Positions 1 to 11,699 of a stretch of DNA of 64,000 nucleotides are shown here, one piece after another. Position 1 is the first letter of the stretch. The number at the start of each line of letters is the position of its first letter. Below the pieces are notes generated by a model. That model was not told the DNA's origin. It did no database searches and saw only the letters and a list, made by a program, of their open reading frames with translations. This DNA comes from Bolinopsis microptera (taxonomy: Eukaryota; Ctenophora; Tentaculata; Lobata; Bolinopsidae), in assembly GCF_026151205.1 (NCBI RefSeq), contig NC_087081.1:5389246-5453245 (forward strand). The letters run 5' to 3'. Made by a program: the position numbers and the translations under genes.

Positions 1-135
1 AGAACCAAGGTATATAGAAAAGTAGTAGTTTGCCGAGGCAAGCTTTAGAAAATTAATATGTCGATCCTTATCAACGTCAAGAACTTAAGGAATGTTGATT
101 AAAAATGATAATCCTTTAACCGATCCTTTTTTTAG

Positions 136-583
136 ACATGTCAGGCGCTTCTAAATGAGAAACTAGAACTAGAGAGGAAGCTGGCTGGAGCGGAGAAGAC
201 CATTTCAAACTTGGCTGTAGTAGTCACTAACAGGTACACAAGCTTATGTACACCATTGATTTTGATAAACTAAAAGCGATATAAATAATTAGGTATATAA
301 ATTATAATATTTGGCGTCGATGACGCCAAATATTATATACTTAATACCGCGCGCGTCATCCGAAATTCGAAGATTGGGAGGCCGATATCTATTTGAAATA
401 CCGTAAATAAAATTTGGAATAAGTAAATGATTGTAAAAAATTTTGATCACGAGACGTGTTATTCAATCACCCAAAATTAATGACAGATGACGGTATTAAT
501 ATTATTATATAAATAAAATCAAATTTCTCACTAGTTTTAAATGTCTCCTTTTCAGTGACAACACCACCACAAAGATTCAGTAG
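136..583 (+). CDS. 3' end of a coiled-coil protein gene (two last exons, partial)
   Basis: Two exons are visible. The first (136-233) follows a pyrimidine-rich acceptor (TTTTTTTAG) and ends at AG|GTACAC. The second (556-583) follows TTTTCAG and reaches a TAG stop at 581-583. The first encodes a charged, leucine-rich heptad-like stretch (LLNEKLELERKLAGAEKT) ending NLAVVVTN; the second adds only SDNTTTKIQ. The phase-2 junction is consistent. This looks like the C-terminal end of a coiled-coil protein whose body lies left of the window, so the family cannot be named. AATAAA motifs near 1003 and 1026 could serve as poly(A) signals. Because the coding stretch is short, this rests on splice consensus and phase only. 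Confidence 0.5.
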
Positions 584-1559
584 TCAACTAAGACGGCACG
601 TGCCTTATCACACGTGTCATATCACGTGTCATATCAAGGAACGTGAATCAAAGACTGTACAATCTGATACAGCTATTATTAAATGGGAGATCTTGTGTTT
701 GAACTTTTTGCTGTTTTCTGATCCCGTTCGAGAAACAATCATGTTGCTTCTATTCGACTCTGATCTGATAACATCAGAAATCGTGATCACGAGAAGAATG
801 TTTTAGACAATTCTTATGATAACGTTGCAATATTTTAAGCACACTGAGTGAAATAGAACTTATCAGCGGCATGATATTTCCTTCCCAAATGTACGGACTA
901 TACTTCAAATTTGAACGTTTTTTAAGAAATGAAATGCTTACTAATATTACAAGTTTTTGTTAATAATTTTTCGAGCAGAAACTTTTTGTTCTTTGCGTAA
1001 AATAAATTAGACCTCTTTTATCCACAATAAATATTGGGTTATCATTTGAAACTCAACGATAGATTCAAGCATGTTGATGTCACATATTTTTTTTCATGAG
1101 CAATACACTGTGATTCAGTGATTGAGAAGTAAACTGACAGAGTTTCACCAAGTTTTGAAGGCCCGTAAAAGCGACCAATAACACGCGGGTATATTGTTAT
1201 GAATGATACTGATAGCCAAAGGTTAGTAAGAAAGTTAGGCGGATCTTGCCACTCATATGTAAATTTGGTTTCTTGGAATACTTTTGTGAGTCATTGAATC
1301 TTTCAAAAAAGTGCTGTCGACATTACGGCGATGAAGGGTGGGCGACAATCGACCCCCGACAATAATTCACCTACATGCTATTCTCCCTTGTTTACAGATA
1401 CACTCCAGAGAGGGTTCCAATGACCGAAAAATAATCCTAAGCAAGCATAAAAGGCTCTTCATTGTACACTAATATATAACCCCTTATGTTTAAAGACTGC
1501 TTCTTTCCTTACCGCACCAATTTACCAAAATGAAGCTACCTGACCATGTACAGTGCACA
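584..1559. other. Intergenic, no gene seen
   Basis: AT-rich sequence between two convergent genes. It probably holds the 3' UTRs of both. A short GACAATCGACCCCCGACAAT stretch near 1345-1365 resembles the motif next to the telomere-like array at 40.6 kb. I see no coding signal. Confidence 0.5.
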
Positions 1560-4271
1560 CTAGATCATATATCTGAAGTCCTTTCTTCTCTCCTTAACTT
1601 CTTCGGGTACATTAACTATCGCCTTGTCTGCCGACTCAACTAAGAAAAATGCTGCCAAAGCACAGAGAAGCGAAAGGACAGCGAGGAGAATCCAGGGAAC
1701 TGCTCTAGTTGTAGCTGGACCCAAGTTGTTGAAGATATAGGGTCCGGCAAAGCCTCCAAACTTAGCAGCTCCTGACCCAATAGTGAAAGCAAACCCTCGA
1801 TGAGATGTCGGAGCAAGCTCTGACGTCCACAGGTAGATATTATAAAAATTCCCGGTAACGATCGTCAAACCTACCAGAGAACAAACACTATCCAATCCCC
1901 AATCGTTGCCTAAATCCACATCCGCTACTGCAATCAGGAACACCAGGGCCGAAAGAATCTGGAAGATAATCATGGCCCTTCTCCTTCCCATCCATTGTAC
2001 CACTGGTATGGTAATCAGACACGCTATAGTCTCTCCAACTGCTGCCATCAGATATCCAGAGTAAAGGTTCCAAGGCAGAATCATGTCACATGCAAAGTTA
2101 AACCCGTAGTAGAACAAGGTGATGAAGAACCAAAGAGGTACCAGGCATAGGCCCTCCTTAAGAAGTACAGGGTAAGTCCACAGGTCTTTCAGCTGCTGGA
2201 TGGCAGTCTGTTCCCTTGCATTCACCTTCTCCGTATCTATAATCTCAATTCCATCTACGTCCAGATTAGCTGTAGTTAGAGCAGCTAGCGCTTTCAACGA
2301 CTTCTTTGCTGCTTCCATATCGTTATTGACGAGGTGAAACCGCGGTGACTCGATCAGAAACACAAATACGTGAAGATTACAGACAAGAGCTACGATCAAT
2401 TGCCGTTGTTAGGAACATGTAGTTCCAATCGGTATTGAAATATCCGATCGCTACTGTGATTGGATAGCCAAGTGACCATGATAGGCCCCCCAAACCATTA
2501 ACAAGGGTTCGGTACTTGACTGACGTCAGTTCCATTTGTAGTATGTATGTTCCAGTGTAAGTCATGAAATCTCCGAAACCAGTGAAGAATCTGATCGCAA
2601 GGAGGAAACCGTAATTATGGCACCACGTTCCCAACAGATGCGCAACGATTGTGATACAAATAGCAAACATCGCTGCCCTCACTCTCCCGATATGGTCCCA
2701 CGCGTAACCTCCAACTATGAGTCCAAACAGAGATCCTACGAAGAACATGGAGGCTACAAGTGTTTTTCGTGCACTTCGGGATCCAACATCGCAGTACAAA
2801 TCAAACTCTGCTGAAAATGAGGTGCGCTCAAGATGCCATATTATGTCCGACGGTTCAAAAACCAACTCTACGTTGCCATCCACAATTTTGGTGATGTCGC
2901 AAGGAAATTCTTCTAGTAATGTGGGATTAGCAGTCGTCATAGACTTGCATTTTTCGGATTTGCAGGACCAAATGTCGCCAGGCTCCGGATCAATTCCTGA
3001 ATTTACTCGGTTAAGTAGTCATTATAGCAATTAAGTAATTAAGTAATTAAGTAATTAAGAAATTAATTACTTAATTACTTAATTAATTAATTAATTAATT
3101 AATTAATTACTTAAGTAATTAAGTAATTAAGTAATTAAGTAATTAAGTAAATAAGTAATTAAGTAATTAAGTAATTAAGTAATTAAGTAATTAAGTAATT
3201 AAGTAATTAAGTAATTAAGTAATTAAGTAATTAATTAAGTAATTAAGTAATTACGTAATTACGTAATAAAGTAATTAATTAATTAATTAAGTAATTAATT
3301 AAGTAATTAATTAATTAATTAATTAATTAATTAATTACTTAATTAATCAATTAATTAATCAATTAAGTAATTACGTAATTAAGTAATTAAATAATCATTA
3401 GTCGATGGAATGATTATAATTTTCATAATAGCAGATAGCTTATCACAGTGCTGGCAAGCACGACCGTCGCCCTTATACTCAGTACTCACCATACTATTAT
3501 GCCCTTTTACTGTTTTTCAGGCATTAAGACTCGCCGAAATTAGTTCAGCAGGCATATTTTAAGTTCAAAACATTATAATTCAATGTCAAAGATGGCAGGA
3601 ATAAGAAATAGTAAAGTTAATTTTTAAGAAATTTACGCAAAATACGCGCCAGCACTGTTATACGAAATTTGGTAAAAACCCAAAATCTCCATATTAAGGT
3701 GCCTTAAAAACCATGTTAAAATTGAGTTAGAGATCTGAAATTTTGCAGGGCAGCTAGATGTTGACCAAATCGATTGTAAAAAAGTTTCAGAAGTATCGGG
3801 AAGTGGGTTTTCTGGAACCTCTGTTTTACAACAGATTGTCGTGACTCGTGAAGTATATGTATCTAATATCTATGTATCTATGTATCTATAAGCTTATATA
3901 TAAGCGAGCGACCGATTTCATTCTCGGTATCATTTTGCATTTGCCGACGGTTATTCAAATTAATATCATTTCCTTTTGTTTGGGAAAGAGAGACACTGCC
4001 AGCGGTCCACTCTACCCATGGGTTTTGGTCAAATTTAGATAAAATTTAGTTAGACGTGCGCGTGATTGTAATGATAATTGAGAGTAATGCCAGTACCTGC
4101 GAATGAAGTAAGGTAGGCACTGGTAGAGGAGTAAAACTGAGTGATACAGATAGACAGGACCAGAAATGTATATTTCCATGCCCGGTGCCGAACCAGCTCC
4201 TCGATAAGATCGTCAATCCCCCTCTGATTCTTCTGATTCTTCTGAATTGGGTCCACCTCCACCAATACCAT
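1560..4271 (-). CDS. SLC22-type organic ion transporter (MFS), two exons, apparent frameshift
   Basis: Predicted 12-TM major facilitator of the SLC22 (organic cation/anion transporter) type at the plasma membrane; substrate unknown. Exon 1 is 4271-4097: ATG at 4271, charged N-terminus (DDLIEELVRHRAWKYTFLV), TM1, donor CGCAG|GTACTG. Exon 2 is 2996-1560 and starts after TTCAG in the matching phase. It continues through a Cys-containing extracellular loop, the MFS loop motif (WDHIGRVRAA), the family-typical ESPRFHL after TM6, the second-half loop GRRRAM, and stops at 1560. The total is about 536 aa, normal for the family. Near 2395-2405 the frame changes by one base between TM6 (FLTTAI) and VALVCNLHVF, and the first frame meets a stop at 2377. 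It is either a sequencing/assembly error or a recent pseudogene; the rest is intact. An 8-bp satellite fills the intron. Confidence 0.82.
3024..3395. repeat. (TAATTAAG)n octamer satellite
   Basis: About 370 bp of TAATTAAG / TTAATTAA repeats with local inversions (AAGTAATT and AATTACTT), so the array can fold on itself. It lies inside the single intron (2997-4096) of the SLC22 gene. Confidence 0.9.
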
Positions 4272-4980
4272 GTTTCCTGGTACAAGATTTTGCAACGTTA
4301 AAATGACAAAAATGGACAAAACGTTAAATTATAGCTTAAAAAGTGAACAGTAAATGTAATGTGATGGTTGTAATTCACAATTTGACTTTGAGTTAGACAT
4401 GGTCAGACTGCAGACATCGATTATGCGACTAATTTTTGAGATCTATAATTGGGTACTTGGATCTGGAAAATAAAATCATAGCGGTTCATTCAAAACTTAT
4501 AGGTATCGACTCATAATCGCATTTCCACCTTATTGTGGGAGGCGATTTGGTGGCCACATAGTATTAGTATATTATATACTAAAGTATAACGTTACGCCAC
4601 TGGTTGTCTCACGTCGTGACCCTCATCGTCATTTTATTAATATGTAATACAAAAGTCATGATACGGTCTACAACGTGAGGCAAGCCACTGGCATGCATTA
4701 AGATGCACTAATTGCACTGAACAGGTTGTTACTTGTTAATCTACTGGAAATTGGAATTCTATGCTTTCAAAAACTGGTCATAACAAGTACAATATTGCTT
4801 TTTAAAATTTGTAAAACTTTTTATTTCTCATGTAACAAATATCTTCCATATTATGTCGGACAAATTTACGAAAGTCCACTTCCAATATCTAAAACATGAA
4901 CATGTTAAATGGCGGATGTTTTAAAAATTGTACAAAGACAAACCTATAAAGCTATAACTGATCACGCGCACATACAAATT

Positions 4981-5240
4981 TATGGCAGTGTTACCATGGT
5001 TACATAACTTTATAATATGGCAGTGTTACCATGGTTACATAATTCTTTATAATATGGCAGTGTTACCATGGTTACATAACTTTATAATATGGCAGTGTTA
5101 CCATGGTTACATTACTTTATATGGCAGTGTTACCATGGTTACATAACTTTGTATGGCAGTGTTACCATGGTTACATTACTTTATATGGCAGTGTTACCAT
5201 GGTTACATTACTTTATATGGCAGTGTTACTATGGTTAGTG
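4981..5240. repeat. Minisatellite with GGCAGTGTTACCATGGTTAC core
   Basis: Eight or nine copies of a 28-34 bp unit. The 20-bp core is nearly invariant (one late copy has ACTATGG) and the linker is variable (ATAACTTTATAATAT or ATTACTTTATAT). Each core contains the palindromic segment ACCATGGT. No gene lies nearby, so the function is unknown. Confidence 0.9.
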
Positions 5241-7123
5241 GTTGCATTACCCTTACTATAATAGTTACCATGAACCGAGCTTCGCTCCTAATCAATACTT
5301 AAGTAAACATTTAAAAATTAACATAAAGGCACATTTAAATGAAGGCTAAATATAAAGTGACGTGTCGAAACGTTGAAGAAGAATCGGGAAGTTCAAAAGA
5401 AAGTTAATCATGTTATAAATTGGAGGTCTATATTGGCTAGTATATAGTAGTAAGTTTTAGGGGGTGCACGATAAAAATAAACTTGCTCGGATTTTCAAAA
5501 AATTTTTGTACGTACCATTTTCGTACCATTGTTTTCTAGAGACTGTGAAAATTTTCACAGCACCAAATTTGTTATACCTTTTTGGAATGATCAGTAAGTT
5601 TCGCTTAGGTGCCATATTTGATGGTGCGCGGCTTTTGGAGCAAAATTAAGTGTAAAAGTCGCGTTATTTGACGAAATTTGTTGATTTTTGTCGTATTATT
5701 CTGTCATATTTTTGGTCCCTGGACATGAATCATGCTAAAAATTTGTCAGAACCTTCTAATCATATTTACCTACCGAACCTAATTAGTTGGGAGAGATTGG
5801 CTTTGATTAAAAGGTCTAAAAATGACAAAATAGGTATAAATTCGTTGATAACTCAAATTCTGACCATCGAAATTACTCAAACTAATTTAGGTTCAGTACA
5901 TAAATGTTTACGTAAGCTGATCAAATTTCAAAAAAATGTTATATGGGAATTATTATAACTTTTTGATTGTTTCCAAAATAATGTGCTGGCCGAAATACGA
6001 GCTAAAAAAACCATTCAATGTTCAAATTCAATATTGTGCAATGGTCAGCGCGCGCGTTTTACGGTCGATGGCGCACGGCCTAGTAAGTTTTGTTCGTGAG
6101 CTGGATGTCATCTGTAGCCCATATCTAAAAACATGGCTGTGCGTGATTGAAGCTTTAACAGATAGCTGTGTGCAGAAAATGACTTCTTCAGAATAGGTCT
6201 GAAATAAGCTGAGCGGCTAATTGGGTGGCATTGGCAATGTTCACTCCGCCAAATCACCGACAATACAACAGGCGACAGTTATAGACAACCTCGTGTAATG
6301 AGATCAACAGGTATCACGTCCTTTTAACTTTAGATTATCAATCCCAGCCGAAGACAAAACCGGTGATAGTGTAAAACACACTGAACACAACGTAATGACA
6401 ATATAAACCATCATAATGTCGTGCCAATAAAGCCGTCATCTTTGCATGACAAACGTGCATTTGTGCATTAAATTGCCGTACTTACAACGATGTAAATTCC
6501 AAATTTCAGACAATGCGTACACGTGAATGCTAAATATTTGGCAACTAACAGCAAATTAAAATGCTCCTGCATTTGCTTAGTACTCGCACAGTAAACAAAA
6601 GCAACTCTGAATTTGCAGTTTGCACATGGGCGATCGCAGGGGAAAACTTTGAATTATAAGAGTGACTCATTCTCGAATAGTAGTTTTTAATATTCTTTGA
6701 TTTTTTGATATTTTGATATTTTTTGGTATTCTTAAGCCATTGACTGGACCAGTGATTAACGGTCGAGGGCCATCACTAGGAAAGTGTTGCGGGCCATTTT
6801 CCTCTCACGCCCAGCACTTATTGATAAAATAAAACAATCGATTGAGAAATGGGGAATCAAGATGTTTACTAGTAGTTAATACCAAGTTTGAAATAAAATT
6901 TTCGAATTGTTTTAATTTATAAATAAATCTCAAAATTGAAAAAACATATTGAATTTTCAAACGTAAAAGTTGTATAAAAAAGGCAGTATCCAAGAACCCG
7001 ACCATAGGTATTCCGCAATCCGCGATAACCCTTACCATAAACATAACCATAAACTTGCATGGAATTCCGCTTGTTGAGCTTCTTGGGTAGTGCTAGCGCC
7101 TGCACAAGTAACTCACACTAAAT
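5241..7123. other. Intergenic, no gene recognised
   Basis: AT-rich. Short open frames near 5464-6196 give low-complexity, unrecognised translations without splice or codon support. The part near 6800-7120 probably contains the 3' flank of the HypX-like gene. Confidence 0.5.
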
Positions 7124-8902
7124 CTAATGAAGAACAAAAGCTCGGCGTGCCTCCGCGTACGAGGCCCCTCTAAAGTCCCTTGCCATGGCTTCCAGCTCCA
7201 TGGCCCTTCGCCGCTCCAGTAACTGAGGAAAGTCCTGTACCTTCTTCCGCTCTTCCCTCCTCAAAGTAACCCGTGGAACTGTACCGTACCGGGCCATCCG
7301 TCTCGCCAGGTCCTCCACCTGCTCCTGAAACTGCACCACACCATACCCCAACACCTGGTCCACTAGCCCTGTATCCACTGCTGTCTCCGCTAGCACAGGC
7401 TCTGCTGTGTCCAACAGTTGACTCGCCTCCGCCTCACCCAACCGCTCAGCCAGGAAGTAGGTGTGGTACTCTGATCCAGTGAGATGCATGCGCCGGTAAT
7501 GGGGGTTCAGTATCACCCCCTGTCGTGCCACCACCATGTCACTCGCAAGTGACATCATGAAACCCCCCGCTCCAGCGTTACCTTGCAGAGCTGAGATTGT
7601 GATCTTGCTGCTGGTTGCAATACGGCGCACGACGTCGTTAATAGCGTTTATGTTACTCCACGACTCACTTACTGGATCGGACGAGCTTTCAATCGTGTTC
7701 AGGTTTATTCCGTTACTGAAGAAGTTGTACCCACCCTTAAGAACGATAACTTTGCAAAGACCACTCTCTTCAACTCGTCGTAGAATTGACTCCAAATTCT
7801 TGGCCTGGTAAGTGCTCATGGCGCCGTTGTAGAAGTTAAAGTTAACAAAGAACACTCCGTCTGCGGTCATGGTAACCCAAATTTCCTGGAAGTGGAATGT
7901 TGCTGGGGTCTGACCGTACGGCACTAAGGGAAGAGGTGCCCGGCTGTCTGTAAGTATGTTCTCTTCCAGGACTGGGATGTGGTCACAGTGGGGGTTTTTT
8001 CTTCTAATCCAAGTCATAGCAGGGAGCTTGATTAGGTCACATTTCAAATGCGAGAGCCACAAGGCTCCCTTGCCACATTTTACCAGGATGGCGTTATCAC
8101 GCTGTCCTAAGATTTGCCCCGGCTCTCCCTTTAGGTTCCTCAGATCCCCCGTCTCCAGATGTGCCCCGAAGGCCCGGAACAATTCACTCCAGAACGGCTG
8201 GCTATCACTAGTCAGTTGAAAGCTGGCAATGGCGCCCGGAGAGGAGTCAGACATTTTTACACGCAGAGCCACACTCTCCTGCTCCTCGTTCCAATTGATG
8301 ACACGGTCCTGTCGTCGCATGTTGCGTACAAGTTCACCCTGCACTTCCGCTCTGCTGTAGTCCAGGGTCCGAGGAGGGGTGCTGTTGGTGAAGTGCTCTA
8401 TGGCTTGGGTCATGCAATGAGCGGCTGTGTCCGTAACTTCGTGCCCGTATACACTCGCTTTAGTCAGGGTATTCTGGTCAGGACGGTTCATGGGAAAGTT
8501 TCCCGTACTCCAAATGGGACCATGATCAAACTGATCATCAGCCTGTAAGACGGTGGCACCCCACTCAGCCCTCTTGTCTTTGATAGCCCAGTCCAGAGAC
8601 GTGGCTCCACGGTCCCCCTCTATTCCCGGATGCAGGATCAAGCAGGGCTTCCTACTCCATAGTTCCCTGGGGATCCTCGTCTTCAGGAAGGGACAGATAA
8701 TCAGATCGGGATTTTCTCTCTGCTCAGCGGATATCATGCATTCTCTTGTTTGAACTTCCTGGATTTTGATGTTGTAGTTTTTCCGTTGGAGTTCCAGTGC
8801 AATTCGCTGACTGAGCGCGTTGTGCTTGGTGGACATCAGCAGTATTTTGAGCGGTTTGGTATACTCGATTCTCGTCAACATTTCACTGCGATGACATAAC
8901 AT
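7124..8902 (-). CDS. hypX-like: HypX/HoxX-like protein: formyltransferase-like + enoyl-CoA hydratase-like fusion
   Basis: A single uninterrupted 592-aa frame from ATG at 8902 to the stop at 7124; a second Met is at residue 8. Residues ~17-180 resemble the formyl-transferase N-domain: LIICPFLKTRIP (67-78), the HypX-typical HPGIEGDRGATSLDWA (91-106), and QFDHGPIW (124-131). A linker/C-domain follows. Residues ~345-545 are a crotonase fold: GGYNFFSNGINL (400-411) and NAGAGG (452-457) fit the two oxyanion-hole loops, followed by LNPHYRRM and GSEYHTYFL (486-494). In bacteria this architecture belongs to HypX/HoxX, which makes CO from a formyl donor for the [NiFe]-hydrogenase active site. No other maturation or hydrogenase gene is visible here. 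The gene is intronless and clearly richer in G+C than its flanks, which suggests horizontal transfer or a retrocopy. The family assignment is strong; the role in an animal is unknown. Confidence 0.9.
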   Translation of the reverse strand: MLCHRSEMLTRIEYTKPLKILLMSTKHNALSQRIALELQRKNYNIKIQEVQTRECMISAEQRENPDLIICPFLKTRIPRELWSRKPCLILHPGIEGDRGATSLDWAIKDKRAEWGATVLQADDQFDHGPIWSTGNFPMNRPDQNTLTKASVYGHEVTDTAAHCMTQAIEHFTNSTPPRTLDYSRAEVQGELVRNMRRQDRVINWNEEQESVALRVKMSDSSPGAIASFQLTSDSQPFWSELFRAFGAHLETGDLRNLKGEPGQILGQRDNAILVKCGKGALWLSHLKCDLIKLPAMTWIRRKNPHCDHIPVLEENILTDSRAPLPLVPYGQTPATFHFQEIWVTMTADGVFFVNFNFYNGAMSTYQAKNLESILRRVEESGLCKVIVLKGGYNFFSNGINLNTIESSSDPVSESWSNINAINDVVRRIATSSKITISALQGNAGAGGFMMSLASDMVVARQGVILNPHYRRMHLTGSEYHTYFLAERLGEAEASQLLDTAEPVLAETAVDTGLVDQVLGYGVVQFQEQVEDLARRMARYGTVPRVTLRREERKKVQDFPQLLERRRAMELEAMARDFRGASYAEARRAFVLH

Positions 8903-9092
8903 ATTATGAAATAAGAGAGGTATGGTGGCTCAGACCCGCCATCGTTTTAAAATCGATTAAAAAACTGATGTCAAATCGTTTTCTATTTTAATATTGAAAT
9001 TGAATTGGAATTTTATGGCTCAAACCCGCCATGCCGTTTTAAAATTGATTTGAAAAAGAAAAACCAATGTCAAATAAATTTCGATTTGATAC

Positions 9093-9606
9093 AGGGTGGG
9101 CCAAAAGTCAGTGGACATACGTTGGCCTTAATAACTCCGCCGTGTTTTATATTTGAGAGCTGTTGCTTTGCAGATGGCATACTGTACTAAATGGTTCGAG
9201 GATTCCGTCGTCAAAATTTGATGGAATATTTTAGACCACGCCCATTCAATATTAAAACACCTATATTGTTTTCTGTGAACGCCTAAGTTATCAAGCATTT
9301 TCTGTATCTCGTTAATTTAATTGACTGGGTGATTATGTGACACTGTGATACGACACCTTAATTGGGCACCCTTAACAATTCCAATAATGTTTAACGGGGT
9401 GGTTAACGGGGTCACCTAATCACGTGATTAGGTAAACCAATCACCTGATCACACGTAATGAATAAACTTGTTATGCTTCATATCTCGGTCATCTGAGAAG
9501 CTACGTTCTAATATTTTTCAGGACAAACGTTATTCGAATGGCCAAACACAATTCAACAAAATGTAGCTCGATCCGACTATCATAACTATCAAATAAATGC
9601 AGTTTA
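9093..9606 (+). mobile_element. Truncated MITE, same family as 22464-23203
   Basis: Begins at TA|CAGGGTGGGCCAAAAGTCA and follows the 22.46-kb copy for about 500 bp (shared GTTTAACGGGGTGGTT, AATCACCTGATCACACGTAA and CGAATGGCCAAACA). It diverges after CAAATAAATGCA at about 9602 and lacks the right terminal inverted repeat. Confidence 0.75.
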
Positions 9607-11043
9607 TTAACAAGTCAGTAAGATTGAAGATGTGATAATATACGAAAACAACCATACCCGTAGCCAGGGAAAGCATTGGCCCACTGGGGCCGGGGGAACG
9701 TGATCTTCCCTTTGGGACAGGCACTAGGCAGGGAGCACTGCTCCCTGCCGGCCCTTGAGAGCACTTTTCTGAATTGAATTCATTAAAAAAAAGCGTAGGC
9801 GCTAGGATTAAGGACAATCTAGAACATATGGAAATACGGTCAAATTTCACATTGTATAATGCTCTCCGAGCTTCTAGAAAGCCATTATCTAGCGAAATTT
9901 TCCGGGGGCTTCGTCCAAGTGCTCCCCTCTTTCCAAAAAGCTGGCATGAAAACAACTACTCAGGTTTGGTATACTGGGGACTACGAACCTCCACCAGCTT
10001 ATGAGTTTTTCGATCGTTTTGATCGGTTTTTTCGTAATTTCGTTGTGTGGAGTTACCTAAGTGTTTTCCGGTGTTTTATATACAATTATCGGCTATATCT
10101 TCTGTTGTGATGAATATTTTTTGATACGATAAAAACTTACTATCAAAGAATGCTATTTTCTTCTTTCCTGTGACCACGGGCTTTCTACATATATATATAT
10201 ATAAAGTAATAAGAGTACTACTAGTATTACTAAGCACACTAGCGCTGTAGTATTAAACTGCCAGTCACTTATGGAAACAAATGTTGCTATTTAAAGAATT
10301 ATGAATTACACTATTTTAGGCAACGAAAAGTTCGCAATTTTGCTTTTAACTTTAGAAGATAGTAGACTTAGACTTGTGGCAAAGCTCACACACTATTATA
10401 ACAGAAGAACGACGACACTAAAGTTCGAGAGATGCACCAGCCCAGGCGAAAAGCAAAAAGGACGGTAATAGTTTTGACGTATTAAATTAGGTGGAGTGGT
10501 AACTGCAGGTGAATTGCTTCGTTTAGGAACTGCAGTATCAGAATAAAGAAAACAATGTAATCATAATAAGGGAGGAATGCAGGTATAGTACGAGGGGCAA
10601 TTTTTATTATTAAATTATAAAGAGATTTCTCCCGGAAATCAGATAAATCTAAAATCAACTGTCACCAAGATGTAACACTCCTAAAATTTAGGGTACTACC
10701 ATTTTCATGACAGGAGAGATGTACGTGACGGAGAGATGATTTCACGACTGCGGCAACTAATAAATATAACAAAAGAGGCTGAAACTTTACTGGCATTGCA
10801 GACAGAGAACTTCTGTTGATCCAACAGATTCAAATTGAGTCATTTTAGAAAATCACAATTAGATATTGTAGTTAGCAACAGTTTATTGTTTAAGCGTGTA
10901 CCTACAATTTGTTGGAATAAAATTTGTGTAAGATAACACAACTATTATAAATTCCGTGTGTTCAGGGATCACTTGAAAGTCTACGCGGTGTTTTGTTAAA
11001 TCATGCTAGATATAAATCCAGACGATAAATATTATATAAGATA
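9607..11043. other. Intergenic; inverted copy of the CCCGTGGTCACAGGAA repeat near 10165-10190
   Basis: No gene seen. TTTCCTGTGACCACGGGCTTTCTA at about 10165 is the inverse of the start of the duplicated units at 11045 and 11376. It may mark the other end of a TIR element or a solo terminus. A GGGGACTACGAACCTCC fragment near 9977 recurs near 19675. Confidence 0.45.
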
Positions 11044-11044
11044 A

Positions 11045-11695
11045 CTAGAAAACCCGTGGTCACAGGAAGGAATCTAATATTGATATTATTCTTTGGCAGT
11101 CTGTTTTAATCGCGTCAAAAAGTATCCTACACAACCGAAGATACAGCTGATTAAAATGTTGCTCGCACTAAACACAACGTAATATCAAAGTATCAACAAA
11201 ACCGATCAAAATGACGTTAAAACAATAATTGCACGTGCACGTGCGTGTAACAACCCCCGTTACTATGGTCACTATGGTCACTATGTAACTTCCTATTACT
11301 CGTCTAATTTGCACGTGGGCGGTCGTACAGACTTTCTACAGACAGCATAAATAATTCTCTGAATTACAGTAGAGACTAGAAAACCCGTGGTCACAGGAAG
11401 GAATCTAATATTGATAGTAATCTTTGGCAGTCTGTTTTAATCGCGTCAAAAAGTATCCTACACAACCGAAGATACAGCTGATTAAAATGTTGCTCGCACT
11501 AAACACAACGTAATATCAACAAAACCGATCAAAATGACGTTAAAACAATCATTGCACGTGCACGTGCGTGTAACAACCCTCGTTACTATGGTCACTATGC
11601 AACTTCCTATTTCTCGTCTAATTTGCACGTGGGCGGTCGTACATACATTCTACATTCTACAGACAGCATAAATAATTCTCTGAATTATAGTAGAG
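11045..11695. repeat. Tandem duplication, ~331-bp unit x2
   Basis: Both units start at CTAGAAAACCCGTGGTCACA (11045 and 11376) and end with AATTCTCTGAATTACAGTAGAGA or a close variant. They differ by small indels (an extra CACTATGGT repeat in the first, an extra ATTCTACA in the second). Both carry the palindromic GCACGTGCACGTGC. No coding potential; probably a non-autonomous element duplicated in tandem. Confidence 0.85.
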
Positions 11696-11699
11696 ATGA

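Noticed and set aside
5464-6196. Three consecutive short plus-strand open frames
   Set aside because: No recognisable domain, no consistent splice sites, AT-rich composition; chance openness.
9005-9190. 61-codon open frame overlapping the truncated MITE
   Set aside because: It lies partly in the element; no homology seen.
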